A stretch of 64,000 nucleotides of DNA from an uncultured Lachnospiraceae bacterium (GCA_944381635.1 CALWLY010000001.1:62001-126000); one strand, 5' to 3'. Numbered from the stretch's first letter, positions 8,872 to 18,657 are shown. The notes: generated by a model not told the origin, from the letters alone. Program-made: numbers and translations.

Positions 8872-9948
8872 ATGACGAAAAGACAGGCGTTAGGGGCGAT
8901 TGTCTTTGTGGTGGGGTTTTTTATGATATTGATTCCGCTGACGTATGTGATACGGACAAACGGAAATGTGAAAGATCGCTTTGTGGGGTTTTATGCGGAA
9001 CCGGAGGATACTATCGACGTGATCATGATTGGTTCATCCCCGGTCTATCCCTATTATGCAGCCCCCAAAATCTGGGGAGAGCATGGAATCACCATGTATC
9101 CTCTTTCCACGAACATGCAGCGTCCCAAAGCGGCGGTGCATTTGATTGAAGAGGCGAGAAAAACCCAGGATCCGGATCTTTTTGTCTTTGAAATGCGAAT
9201 GTATACGGCGGAGGATTCGGCGCTCACGGAAAATATGGCTTATACCAGAGGAGTCACCGACAATATGCGTTATTCCTGGAACCGGATCAAGACCATCAAT
9301 GCGCTGGTGGACGATGTCTCCGAGCGCTACACTTATTATTTTGATATTTTCAAGTATCATTCCAACTGGAAAACCATGGTGATGCCCTCGCAGCTGCGCA
9401 CATTTCGTTATAAGTATCCAGATCCCTTAAAAGGACATGTGATCAACGACGAAGTGGGACCCAGCGAGATAGCGGATTATTCCTATGTGACGGACCGACA
9501 GCCTATTCCGGCGGACGAGGAGGAAGTATTAAAGGAACTTTTGGAATATTTGAAAGAGGAAAATCTGAATGCGCTCTTTATTGTTTCGCCTTATACTATG
9601 ACCTACGAGAAACAGGCCATGTTTAATTACATGGCGGATATTATAGAACCTTACGGGTACAATTTTCTGAATCTGAATGACTATTACGAGGAAATCGGCG
9701 TGGATTTTGCTACAGATTTCTATGATTACGGCGGTCACGCCAATGCCATCGGAGCAGAGAAATGCACCGCCTTTTTGGGAAATTATCTGGCTGAGAATTA
9801 TGAATTTACCGACAAGCGGGGACAGGAAGGCTACGAAAGCTGGGAGGAATCCTGGCAGCTGTGGCAGGAGCAGGCCCAAAAGGCAAAGGAGACGATCGCA
9901 ACGCGAATAGCCAATAAGGATTTCAAGATTCTGGAAGAAGAGGAATAA
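8872..9948 (+). CDS. Membrane-anchored SGNH/GDSL-like hydrolase or acyltransferase
   Basis: The 358-residue protein has one N-terminal membrane segment (about residues 7-28), with the rest outside. A GSSPVY block about 20 residues after the segment resembles the SGNH block I serine (as in DltD/AlgX-like enzymes). FYDYGGHANAIGAEK near the C-terminus resembles the Asp/His block. It may add or remove acyl groups on the exported polysaccharide. ATG 8872 is preferred over 8860 because GGGAGGA lies between them. It is flanked by two asnB copies, and its stop is 4 bases before the second. The family is inferred from two short blocks only. Confidence 0.7.
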   Translation: MTKRQALGAIVFVVGFFMILIPLTYVIRTNGNVKDRFVGFYAEPEDTIDVIMIGSSPVYPYYAAPKIWGEHGITMYPLSTNMQRPKAAVHLIEEARKTQDPDLFVFEMRMYTAEDSALTENMAYTRGVTDNMRYSWNRIKTINALVDDVSERYTYYFDIFKYHSNWKTMVMPSQLRTFRYKYPDPLKGHVINDEVGPSEIADYSYVTDRQPIPADEEEVLKELLEYLKEENLNALFIVSPYTMTYEKQAMFNYMADIIEPYGYNFLNLNDYYEEIGVDFATDFYDYGGHANAIGAEKCTAFLGNYLAENYEFTDKRGQEGYESWEESWQLWQEQAQKAKETIATRIANKDFKILEEEE

Positions 9949-9952
9949 AATC

Positions 9953-11866
9953 ATGTGTGGAATAGCGGGATTTTGCAACTGGGGAAAGAAAAACCCTTAC
10001 AGCGAGGAAAAAGACTGGGAAAAGAATATCCGGAAAATGAATGAGCGCATGAAGCATCGGGGACCGGATGCTTCCGGAATCTGGATTTCCGACAAAAAAG
10101 ATGTGGTCTTTGGCCATCAGCGTCTTTCTATTGTGGATTTGAGTCAGGCGGGAGCACAGCCTATGATCTCTCACAGCGGGCGTTTTGTGATTGCCTTTAA
10201 CGGTGAGATTTACAATCACAAGGAAGTGGCAAAAAAGCTGCTTGCGGAGAAAAAAGTGACGGCATTCCGGGGAAGCTCCGATACAGAGGTTCTTCTGGAA
10301 GCCATGGAAAACTACGGGGTGAAGGAAGCCATCTCCATGTGCAAGGGAATGTTTGCCATTGCCTTGTATGACAGGAAAGAAGAGATACTTTATCTGTTAA
10401 GAGACCGTGTGGGTGAAAAGCCTTTGTATTACGGCTTTGTCAGGGACAGTTTTGTTTTTGCCTCGGATCTTGGCTCGATTGCCGTGCTGGACGGTTTTGA
10501 AAAAGAAATCAATCAGGGAGTGCTGGACATTTATTTTACCCATGGCTATATTCCGGCGCCCTATTCTGTTTATAAAAATATAGCCAAACTGGAACCGGGA
10601 TGTATGCTGACAATCCAAGCTCCTTTCCGTCGCGGAAGCGAAAAGCTGGAGTGCTACTGGTCCATGAAGGAAGCCGCAAGAAAGGGACAGAACAACCTGT
10701 TTAAAGGAAGCAGAAAGGAAGCGGCTGATGAACTGGAAAGACTTTTAAAAGCTTCCATCCGCGGCCAGATGGAGGCGGATGTGCCGGTAGGCGCCTTCCT
10801 TTCCGCCGGAATTGACAGCAGCACGGTGGTGGCTCTGATGCAGGATTTGAATGCAGGAAAAGTAAAGAGCTTTACCATCGGTATGGAAGATAAAAAATAC
10901 AACGAGGCGGAGGCGGCAGCGGAGATTGCAAAGCATCTGGGAACCTATCACACAGAGCTTTACATTTCTGAGAAGGATGCCAAGGCGGTGATTCCGGAAT
11001 TGGCCGGCATGTTTTCGGAGCCTTTCGCGGATTCCTCCCAGATTCCCACCTATCTGGTAAGCAAAATGACAAGAGAGCATGTGACGGTTTCTTTAAGCGG
11101 AGACGGAGGAGACGAGCTTTTCTGCGGTTATACCTCTTATGTTTCCACCTGTGGAGTGTGGGATAAAATCCGGAAAATTCCCATGTTTATAAGAAAACCC
11201 GCCAGTGAGTTTCTGCTTCACGGGCCTCTTTCCACAAAAGACGACTGGCAGATAAGAGGAAAGCTGCTTTCCGCAAAGGATGCCTGTGAAGTTTATAAAA
11301 TGTCTTACGAAACCAACCCTTTGAACCATGAAATTTCTTTGACGGAAGAAAAACTGCCCTACTACTTTACAGAATACGAGGCGAACTTTTTGCCGGAGCA
11401 GAATCACAATATCATGCTGATGGATATGCTGATGTATCATCCCAATGATATCCTTGTAAAGGTGGACAGAACCGCCATGGCTGTGTCTTTGGAAACCAGG
11501 GTTCCCATGCTTGATAAGGATGTAGTGGAATTTGCCTGGAGCCTTCCGGTGGAATATAAGAGACAGGGAGAGCTTGGAAAGCTGGTTCTTAGGGATGTTT
11601 TATATCGCTATGTGCCCAAAGAAATGATGGAACGCCCCAAAAAGGGATTTTCCATTCCGATCCAGAAATGGCTTTTAGAGCCTGCCATGAGACAGTGGGC
11701 AGAAAGTCTCATCGACAGAAAGCTCTTAAAAGAGCAGGGAATTTTAAATCCGGATGTAGTATGGAAAATCTGGACGGACTTTGTGGAAAAGGGACAGTGG
11801 AGAAAACAGATCTGGTTTATTCTCATGTTCCAGGAATGGATGATGAAACAATATGTGATCTCATAA
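9953..11866 (+). CDS. asnB: AsnB-type glutamine-dependent amidotransferase (copy 2)
   Basis: The 637-residue protein has an N-terminal nucleophile Cys2 (MCGIAGF), a glutaminase domain to about 215, then a synthase domain with SAGIDSS at 284-290, SGDGGDELFCGY and RPKKGFSIP. The pyrophosphatase loop reads SAG where copy 1 reads SGG. It is 5 bases after the SGNH gene and 13 before a GT2, so it is part of the polysaccharide operon. It probably amidates a sugar acid or other carboxylate rather than free aspartate; this is inference from context. Confidence 0.92.
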   Translation: MCGIAGFCNWGKKNPYSEEKDWEKNIRKMNERMKHRGPDASGIWISDKKDVVFGHQRLSIVDLSQAGAQPMISHSGRFVIAFNGEIYNHKEVAKKLLAEKKVTAFRGSSDTEVLLEAMENYGVKEAISMCKGMFAIALYDRKEEILYLLRDRVGEKPLYYGFVRDSFVFASDLGSIAVLDGFEKEINQGVLDIYFTHGYIPAPYSVYKNIAKLEPGCMLTIQAPFRRGSEKLECYWSMKEAARKGQNNLFKGSRKEAADELERLLKASIRGQMEADVPVGAFLSAGIDSSTVVALMQDLNAGKVKSFTIGMEDKKYNEAEAAAEIAKHLGTYHTELYISEKDAKAVIPELAGMFSEPFADSSQIPTYLVSKMTREHVTVSLSGDGGDELFCGYTSYVSTCGVWDKIRKIPMFIRKPASEFLLHGPLSTKDDWQIRGKLLSAKDACEVYKMSYETNPLNHEISLTEEKLPYYFTEYEANFLPEQNHNIMLMDMLMYHPNDILVKVDRTAMAVSLETRVPMLDKDVVEFAWSLPVEYKRQGELGKLVLRDVLYRYVPKEMMERPKKGFSIPIQKWLLEPAMRQWAESLIDRKLLKEQGILNPDVVWKIWTDFVEKGQWRKQIWFILMFQEWMMKQYVIS

Positions 11867-11879
11867 AAAGGAGGAACGC

Positions 11880-12890
11880 ATGGAGCTTTTATCCGTGATT
11901 GTTGCGGTTTATAACGTAGAAAAATATCTGGAGCGCTGTGTGCGTTCTCTTATGGCCCAGACCTATGAGAATCTGGAAATTCTGCTTGTGGATGATGGCT
12001 CTACCGACAGCTGCCCGGCTCTTTGCGATCAGTTTCAGGCGCAGGATCAAAGGATACGGGTCATCCATAAGGAAAACGGGGGACTTTCGGACGCCAGAAA
12101 CGCAGGAATTGCCCAGGCGAAAGGAACCTACATTGCCTTTGTGGACGGCGATGACTGGGTGGATGAGACTATGTACGAATCCATGATCACTGCCCTGGAA
12201 AAAGAGGGGGCAGATTTATGCGCCTGCCGGTACAAACAGGTCTTTCGGGACCGCACTGTGGACGGCTCTACAGGCAAGTGCACTGTGTGGGAAGGCCAGG
12301 GAATGCTGGAAGTCTTTCTTCTGGAGCTGGATGAATACCCGTTTCAAAACGCGGCCTGGAATAAAGTATATAAAAGAGAACTGATGGGAGAACTCCGGTT
12401 TCCCAAAGGAAAACTATACGAGGATATCGTATACACGACAAAACTCCTTGCCCGAATCAAGCGGGGAGTCTATCTGGACACCGCCTATTACAATTACGTG
12501 CAGGACCGGGAAGGAAGCATAATGAACCGTGTAAGCCGAAAAGAAATCTTTACGGACCAGATACCGGCTTATGAGGAAAAGGAAAAATTTTTGAGAAGCA
12601 TCGGCAGAGATGATCTGGCGGATGTGCACCTTTGCTTCTTTTACAAAAGACTTTTGATCTACTATCGGGAGCTGCACGCATCGAAAGATCCGAAGCGGAA
12701 AGAATACTGCGCCTTTATTCGCCGCAGGCTGTCAGCGGACAGGGACGGGATGGAACGGGTCTACCGGTGCCGGGGAGCCAATCCCAATGAGAAAAAGAAA
12801 ATGGACATTTTTTTAAAGTCCGCACCGCTGTATCTTGCAGTCATGTGGCTGAACGACAAAGTCATACTGCCGATCAAGACTCGAAGATGA
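11880..12890 (+). CDS. GT2 glycosyltransferase
   Basis: The 336-residue inverting GT-A enzyme shows SVIVAVYNVEKYLERCVRSL at the N-terminus, DDGSTD in the nucleotide-binding loop and the DXD-like FVDGDDW at about residue 93. This is the EpsJ/WaaV-like architecture common in Firmicute capsule loci. AAGGAGG lies 7 bases before the ATG. The C-terminal third is basic and may lie on the membrane. It is related to the GT2s at 25198 and 26242. Sugar specificity unknown. Confidence 0.92.
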   Translation: MELLSVIVAVYNVEKYLERCVRSLMAQTYENLEILLVDDGSTDSCPALCDQFQAQDQRIRVIHKENGGLSDARNAGIAQAKGTYIAFVDGDDWVDETMYESMITALEKEGADLCACRYKQVFRDRTVDGSTGKCTVWEGQGMLEVFLLELDEYPFQNAAWNKVYKRELMGELRFPKGKLYEDIVYTTKLLARIKRGVYLDTAYYNYVQDREGSIMNRVSRKEIFTDQIPAYEEKEKFLRSIGRDDLADVHLCFFYKRLLIYYRELHASKDPKRKEYCAFIRRRLSADRDGMERVYRCRGANPNEKKKMDIFLKSAPLYLAVMWLNDKVILPIKTRR

Positions 12891-12935
12891 TACCGAAAAA
12901 TCAAAACGCACAGAGGAAAGAGGAGCATAGAATCA

Positions 12936-13799
12936 ATGGTAATTGTACAGCTGTCCGGGGGACTGGGAAATCAGATGTTTGAATACGCCCTTTACCTTCG
13001 GCTGAAAGCAGAGGGAAAAACAGTAAAAATTGATGATACCACCTGTTACGGACAGGAAGGAAACCGGCCCAGACAGCTTGGGCAGGTTTTCGGGATTTCC
13101 TATGACAGGGCGTCTGAAAAGGAAATCATCCGAATGACCGATTCTTCCATGAAGCCTCTTATCAGACTGCGCCGCAAAATTTTCGGAAGAAAAAGTCTGG
13201 CATATCGGGAGAAAGACACCAACTTTGATCCAAAAGCAGTAAACAGCGATCCTATTTTTCTGGAAGGATGCTTTCAGAGTGAAAAATATTTTGCGCCGGT
13301 AAAAGAGCAGGTGAGAGAAGCTTATCGTTTTCAGAAAGACAAACTGGGACTTGGAGAGAAGACATTAAAATATCTGGAAGAAATCGAATCCTCAGCTTCT
13401 GTCAGTATCCACGTGCGCCGGGGCGATTATCTGGACTCGGGGCACGGAGGAATCTATACCGGAATCTGTACCCTGGAATATTATCAGAAGGCTATGGAAG
13501 AAATAAAAAAAAGAGTGCCGGATGCCCGTTTTTTTGTATTCACTAACGATTACCCGTGGGCGAAAGAACATTTTGAGCAGGAAGACTGCTGTGTTGTGGA
13601 GGGAAGCAGCGAAGATACCGGCTACCAGGATATGTATCTTATGAGTCGGTGCAGACATAATATCATTGCCAACAGCAGCTTCAGCTGGTGGGGAGCCTGG
13701 CTTAACGACAATCCGGAAAAATGTGTGATTGCACCGAAACGCTGGCTGAACGAACAGGAATGCCGGGATATTTATACGGAGGATATGATTCGATTATGA
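12936..13799 (+). CDS. GT11 alpha-1,2-fucosyltransferase-like protein
   Basis: The 287-residue protein has GGLGNQMFEYAL near the N-terminus and the GDP-fucose-binding signature HVRRGDY starting at residue 159, then NSSFSWWGAWL. These are the hallmarks of family GT11 (WbsJ, FutC). It likely transfers L-fucose from GDP-fucose to position 2 of a galactose or similar sugar. It overlaps the next gene by 4 bases (ATGA). GDP-fucose synthesis genes are not in the window, so the donor must come from elsewhere. GT11 members with other donors cannot be excluded. Confidence 0.9.
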   Translation: MVIVQLSGGLGNQMFEYALYLRLKAEGKTVKIDDTTCYGQEGNRPRQLGQVFGISYDRASEKEIIRMTDSSMKPLIRLRRKIFGRKSLAYREKDTNFDPKAVNSDPIFLEGCFQSEKYFAPVKEQVREAYRFQKDKLGLGEKTLKYLEEIESSASVSIHVRRGDYLDSGHGGIYTGICTLEYYQKAMEEIKKRVPDARFFVFTNDYPWAKEHFEQEDCCVVEGSSEDTGYQDMYLMSRCRHNIIANSSFSWWGAWLNDNPEKCVIAPKRWLNEQECRDIYTEDMIRL

Positions 13800-15568
13800 T
13801 AGGAAATATTAAAAAACTTTATGCTATCTTAAGTAGTAAACAGAAAAGACGTATCGGCATCCTGGGAGTGATGATCTTGGTCGGAGCCGTACTGGAAACT
13901 CTGGGGGTCGGTATGATCCTGCCTCTGGCGCAGGCCATTATGGAACCGGAGGTCATGATTGAAAGTGAAATCGTACAGAAAGTGTGTGCTTTTATTCACT
14001 TCGAACTGAATGAAGATACATTTACCCAGTTTGTAATTCTGCTTCTGGCGGCAGTCATAGTTATGTTTGTCATCAAAAATGCTTACCTGCTTTTGCTCAC
14101 TTACGTACAGGCAAGGTTTGTCAATATGAATCAGTTCCGCACTGTAAGCTACATGCTGGAAGAGTATCTGAACCGTCCCTACGAATTTTATTTGAATGCG
14201 GATATTCCTACGGTTTTCCGTACGGTAGACGGGGATGTGCCCAAAGTGTTCAACGTGCTTTTAAATTACATTCAGCTGGCAACAGAGCTTGTAGTGTCCC
14301 TGTTTTTGTGTGTATTCCTGATGTTTGTAGACTTTAAAATGCTGATTATCATGGGCGTGATCTTATTTGGCATGACGATTCTGATCATGAAGGTGATGAA
14401 ACCCCGGCTGAACCGTCTGGGAAGTATTTCCCAGGAAGTGCAGAGCCGAATGGGAAAATGGCGTCTTCAGTCCATCTACGGCATCAAAGATGTGAAAATA
14501 CTTCACAAAGAGTCTTATTTTGCAGAAAATTTCCGCAAGTATTCTCAGATTTCCGGGGATGCTTCCAGTAAGTATACTCTGCTTAACAACATGCCTCGTC
14601 TGATGATTGAAACGATCTGTATTGCCGGCGTGCTGGCATACCTGATGGTTTATCTGATGTTAGGCGGCGGGCTGGCAGGAATCATGACATCGGTTATGGC
14701 CTTTGCCACAGCGGCTATCCGTCTGATGCCCAGTGTAAACAGAATCAACACCTATATTACAAATATCGCCTTTTTCCAGCCGGCTCTTGACTATGTATAT
14801 GAGACGGTAAACTTTGACGATTTCCGCAAATACGAAAAATATCAGATAAAAGATGAGACAGGGAAGGAGCCGATCCGTGCGGAAGGCGAGATCAGGCTTT
14901 CTGATATCACCTATGCATATCCCAATACAACAAAGAAGATCCTCGACCATGCCGAAATGACCATTCCCATCGGGAAATCGGTGGGAATCATGGGGCCTTC
15001 CGGCGGCGGAAAGACAACCACTGTGGACATTCTTCTGGGACTTTTAAAAGTACAGGAGGGAACGATTACCTGCGGCGGAAAAAATATTTTTGACAATTAT
15101 CCCTCATGGCTTTCCAACATCGGCTATATTCCGCAGTCTATTTTCCTGACGGACGATTCTATCCGGGAAAATATTGCCTTCGGTGTATCCAGAGAGGACA
15201 TTGACGATAAGAGAATCTGGGAAGTTCTGGAGGAAGCGCAGATGAAAGAGTTTGTGGAAAAACTTCCGGAGGGACTGGATACAAGCACCGGCGACCGGGG
15301 AATCCGTCTTTCCGGCGGACAGCGTCAGAGAATCGGTATTGCCAGAGCTCTTTACCATAATCCAAGCATTCTGGTGTTTGACGAGGCAACGTCAGCCCTT
15401 GACAATGACACAGAATCGGCAATCATGGAGGCGATTGACAGTTTTCATGGGCGCAAGACCCTTATCATCATTGCCCACAGATTGCGGACAATAGAGAATT
15501 GTGATATCATTTACAACGTAAATGACGGAAAAATCGTAAAAACAAAACTGGAACACAAAGAATCATGA
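13796..15568 (+). CDS. PglK-like ABC transporter (lipid-linked oligosaccharide flippase, copy 1)
   Basis: The 590-residue fused permease-ATPase has about six membrane helices in the first 330 residues. The nucleotide-binding domain carries Walker A GPSGGGKTT from residue 400, signature LSGGQRQR, Walker B ILVFDEATSALD and the H-loop IIAHR. Its layout matches PglK/MsbA-type exporters that flip undecaprenyl-diphosphate glycans. The start overlaps the GT11 stop by ATGA; a longer ORF open to 13721 is just overlap. It is a paralogue of the ABC protein at 49360. Together with the Wzx at 31351, the locus has three flippase candidates. Confidence 0.88.
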   Translation: MIGNIKKLYAILSSKQKRRIGILGVMILVGAVLETLGVGMILPLAQAIMEPEVMIESEIVQKVCAFIHFELNEDTFTQFVILLLAAVIVMFVIKNAYLLLLTYVQARFVNMNQFRTVSYMLEEYLNRPYEFYLNADIPTVFRTVDGDVPKVFNVLLNYIQLATELVVSLFLCVFLMFVDFKMLIIMGVILFGMTILIMKVMKPRLNRLGSISQEVQSRMGKWRLQSIYGIKDVKILHKESYFAENFRKYSQISGDASSKYTLLNNMPRLMIETICIAGVLAYLMVYLMLGGGLAGIMTSVMAFATAAIRLMPSVNRINTYITNIAFFQPALDYVYETVNFDDFRKYEKYQIKDETGKEPIRAEGEIRLSDITYAYPNTTKKILDHAEMTIPIGKSVGIMGPSGGGKTTTVDILLGLLKVQEGTITCGGKNIFDNYPSWLSNIGYIPQSIFLTDDSIRENIAFGVSREDIDDKRIWEVLEEAQMKEFVEKLPEGLDTSTGDRGIRLSGGQRQRIGIARALYHNPSILVFDEATSALDNDTESAIMEAIDSFHGRKTLIIIAHRLRTIENCDIIYNVNDGKIVKTKLEHKES

Positions 15569-15581
15569 TCGAAGGTATTTT

Positions 15582-16610
15582 ATGATAGGTACAGAGTTTT
15601 TGAAAGGCCAGGGACTTGGCAATCAGCTTTTCATTTATGTGACGGCCAGATGTCTGGCAAAAGAAAAAGGCGTGGAGTTTGTAACAGCCGGACAGGAACA
15701 GCTTGCGGTGAATATACACAGCAAAAAAGGCATGTATTTTATGGATCTGGATCTTGGAAAAAAAATCGAAGATACAAGTTCCTTTCGCCGTTACCAGGAA
15801 AAAGATGACAGACTATATCTGGGAAATTCTGCCCATGATCTGACCCACGGGTGTTATGTTTCCGGCAGGGATGAAGAGCTTTTCGAAGCTTCGGACAACA
15901 CACTGATTTACGGAAACCTGCAGGATGAGAGTTATTTCCTCTCCCACATGGATGATATACGAAGCTGGATGAAAGTAAAACCCGAGTATGATACCCATGA
16001 GTTTACAAGAGACAATCTCTGTATCATCAATATCCGGGGCGGCGAATATACGGGGAGCCCGGAGCTGTATCTGGACAGAAAATACTGGATCAACGGAATC
16101 CGAAACATGAAGAAAATCCGGCCGGATATGGAGTTTGTGATCGTGACAGATGACCCGGAAGCAGCAGGAAAACTTCTCCCGGGAATTCCCGTTTATCACG
16201 GAGACCTGGACCGGGACTATGTTATGATAAAAAATGCGGTATATCTGCTCCTTTCCAACTCTACCTTTGCCTGTTTCCCGGCTTTTACCTCGGAGACGGT
16301 GAAATTTATTATCGCCCCCAAATATTGGGCACGCTATAATGTGTCTGATGGATATTGGGCTTCGGAGCAGAATATTTACACCGGATTTCATTATCAGGAT
16401 AAAAAAGGGAAACTTTTCACCGCGGAGGAATGTCGGGAAGAATTAAAGCATTATAAGGAAACATCTTCCAGATATCAAAAAGCAGGCGTAAAGCCGCAAG
16501 GCATTTCGCTTTCTTTAAAAAGAGCGAGAGCGAAATGGATTTCTTACTGGTTTATGACAAAGAAAATTTACCGGGCGCTGTTAAGAAGAGCAGGACTTCT
16601 GAAAGTCTGA
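15582..16610 (+). CDS. GT11-related fucosyltransferase-like protein, divergent
   Basis: The 342-residue protein has KGQGLGNQLFIYV at the N-terminus, as in GT11, and a later LLSNSTFACFPAF block matching the family's acceptor-side motif. The signature HxRRGDY is replaced by NIRGGEY (arginine at about residue 152), so the enzyme is divergent and could use another donor. It starts 13 bases after the ABC flippase. The basic C-terminus may bind the membrane. Together with 12936 it makes a pair of GT11-type genes around one flippase. Confidence 0.72.
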   Translation: MIGTEFLKGQGLGNQLFIYVTARCLAKEKGVEFVTAGQEQLAVNIHSKKGMYFMDLDLGKKIEDTSSFRRYQEKDDRLYLGNSAHDLTHGCYVSGRDEELFEASDNTLIYGNLQDESYFLSHMDDIRSWMKVKPEYDTHEFTRDNLCIINIRGGEYTGSPELYLDRKYWINGIRNMKKIRPDMEFVIVTDDPEAAGKLLPGIPVYHGDLDRDYVMIKNAVYLLLSNSTFACFPAFTSETVKFIIAPKYWARYNVSDGYWASEQNIYTGFHYQDKKGKLFTAEECREELKHYKETSSRYQKAGVKPQGISLSLKRARAKWISYWFMTKKIYRALLRRAGLLKV

Positions 16611-16676
16611 GAAACGGATGGCGTTTTCTGAACACAGGAGTCTTCTGACAGAGAGACGGACGGAATAGAGGAAAAA

Positions 16677-17483
16677 ATGGAAGAATATAAAGCAGAACGC
16701 GGCAAAGAAGAGAAACAGCCGCGCAGTTATAAAAACAGGGAAGGAAAGCTGGTACTGCCCCAGGTAACCCTTTGCGCCATGACAAGTGTGAATGTAAGGG
16801 CTACTCTCAAAGCCATGGAATACAGCATGAGGGGGATTGAGTTTGCAGACGCAGTGATCATAACCGACAAAAAACCGAAATTTCTTCCCAAAGGTATACG
16901 ATACAGCCATATCGACAGGTTGAACAATATTGACGATTTTAACTACAAAACCGTTTATGATATGGGTGAATATATTCACACGGAATTTGCCCTTTTGGTG
17001 CACTACGATGGGTTTGTGGTTCATCCGGAAATGTGGAGAGACGAATTTCTGGACTATGACTATATCGGTTCTCCCTGGCCTCTTCCCAAAGAGGGCGATG
17101 ATACCACATACCGGGATATTTACGGAAACCTGTGCCGTGTGGGAAACAGTGTGGGAATCCGCAGCAAGCGGCTGATGGATTTTCCCAAAAAGGCCAATAT
17201 TCCCTGGACTGGAGAAAAGGGATATTTCAATGAGGACGGTTTTATCTGCTGCAAGATCAGACACCTTCTGGAAGCGGAAGGAATGCAGATTGCCCCTCTT
17301 GATGTGGCAAAATATTTCGGACACGAAAATATGATCCCTGAAATCGAAGGGATCACACCCTTTGTTTTTCACAAATGGTATGGAACCAACGCAGGGTATC
17401 CGGATTTCCGAAAAAAACATCCGGCACTGCAGAAGCTGCGCAAGCTTCACGGCAAAGTCCATGAAAAACTGCACAGGCATTGA
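16677..17483 (+). CDS. DUF5672 family putative glycosyltransferase
   Basis: The 268-residue protein opens with LPQVTLCAMTSVN at about residue 22. It carries blocks seen in the DUF5672 family: LLVHYDGFVVHPEMW, YDYIGSPWPLP, GNSVGIRSKRLM, NEDGFIC and a final FVFHKWYGTN. The family is found in polysaccharide loci and is thought to be GT-A-like glycosyltransferase, with the acidic NEDGF block as the probable catalytic or metal site. There is no signal peptide or membrane helix. AGAGGA precedes the start. Specific reaction unknown. Confidence 0.75.
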   Translation: MEEYKAERGKEEKQPRSYKNREGKLVLPQVTLCAMTSVNVRATLKAMEYSMRGIEFADAVIITDKKPKFLPKGIRYSHIDRLNNIDDFNYKTVYDMGEYIHTEFALLVHYDGFVVHPEMWRDEFLDYDYIGSPWPLPKEGDDTTYRDIYGNLCRVGNSVGIRSKRLMDFPKKANIPWTGEKGYFNEDGFICCKIRHLLEAEGMQIAPLDVAKYFGHENMIPEIEGITPFVFHKWYGTNAGYPDFRKKHPALQKLRKLHGKVHEKLHRH

Positions 17484-17642
17484 ATGGGCAGCAAAAATAA
17501 GCGGTTCGAAAACAGCTGCCAAAGGCAGGCAAGAAACCGTTAAATATGGCGAAGGCAATGAAAGGCGGACAAAAAGACTGCCAGGCTGATAAAGATGGAA
17601 CAGACAACAGCCCTGCGTATTCAGAGGGCAGAGAGGGACAGT

Positions 17643-18596
17643 ATGGTATACGATTGTTTTCAGTTTTTTAATGAACTGGATATTTTGAAACTGCGTCTTC
17701 ATGTGATGAGTCCGGTTGTGGACAAGTTTGTCATAAGTGAAGCCACAGAGACATTTTCCGGCAATCCGAAGCCTCTTTACTATGAGGAAAACAAAGAGAT
17801 GTTTGCCGAATTTGCGGATAAGATCATCCATGTAGTGGTGGAGGATACGCCGCCGGGCTATACCCATGACAGAGACACTTTTCAGAAAAATGCGGTAGGA
17901 AGAGGGCTTAAGGACTGTACGGATGAAGATATCATTATTTTCAGTGACCTGGACGAAATCCCCAATCCGGAAAAGGTAAAAGAGATTCTAAAAAATTTTG
18001 ATGATACAAAAATTTACCATTTTGCCCAGAGACTTTTTTACTGCTATCTGAATATGGAGGAAGTCTCCGGAAATCTTCTTTCCTACGCTGGAGAGTTTCC
18101 AGGGGTAGAGAAAAAAAGCTGGATCGGATCCAAAATGTGCAGTTACCGTCTGTTAAGAGAGCAGAACTTAAAGCTGGGAGAACTGCGGTTTCCGGAGAGA
18201 AAGGAGTGCGGAATCCGTGTTTCGGACGGCGGATGGCACTTTGGCTATATGGGAGGTCACGGCGAAAAGGATGTGAAGAAAAGAGTTGCCGAAAAGGTAA
18301 GAAGCGCAGCTCATCAGGAGTACAACAAGGCGGAAGTCCTTTCGGATGTGGCAGACAAAATCAAGGACGGAAAAGATATTTTCGGCAGGGATGCCCGGTT
18401 TATTCAGGTAAAAATAGATGAATCCTTCCCGGAGTATTTGAGAGAACATCAGAAAGAGTACGAATATCTGATTTTAAAAGAAGAATCTGCGGTGCATAAG
18501 TTTTTCCGGCACATGGCAGGCACAGTGCGCAGAGGAGGCTTCTTTTTCCTGAAGGCAGGAAAAAAAGTTTTACGGATACTGACCGGAAGAAAATAA
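17643..18596 (+). CDS. GT17 family glycosyltransferase
   Basis: The 317-residue protein begins MVYDCFQFFNELDILKLRL and contains KFVISEATETFSG and FSDLDEIPNP, the typical pattern of family GT17 (bacterial relatives of beta-1,4-N-acetylglucosaminyltransferase III). DLDE is the acidic motif. It likely adds a beta-linked GlcNAc or related sugar. The ORF is open to an ATG at 17595, but 17643 fits the family start and has AGAGAGGG just upstream. A gene-free 159-bp spacer precedes it. The C-terminus is basic and hydrophobic, perhaps membrane-associated. Confidence 0.82.
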   Translation: MVYDCFQFFNELDILKLRLHVMSPVVDKFVISEATETFSGNPKPLYYEENKEMFAEFADKIIHVVVEDTPPGYTHDRDTFQKNAVGRGLKDCTDEDIIIFSDLDEIPNPEKVKEILKNFDDTKIYHFAQRLFYCYLNMEEVSGNLLSYAGEFPGVEKKSWIGSKMCSYRLLREQNLKLGELRFPERKECGIRVSDGGWHFGYMGGHGEKDVKKRVAEKVRSAAHQEYNKAEVLSDVADKIKDGKDIFGRDARFIQVKIDESFPEYLREHQKEYEYLILKEESAVHKFFRHMAGTVRRGGFFFLKAGKKVLRILTGRK

Positions 18597-18657
18597 AGAC
18601 AGGATGACCGGAAACGAAAGCAAAGCAGATACGGCGGTATCTGCAGGAGGTGGGAAG

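Noticed and set aside
16581..17867. A 428-codon minus-strand ORF
   Set aside because: It lies opposite the DUF5672 and GT17 genes, is rich in Phe/His/Cys as antisense frames are, and has no domain pattern.
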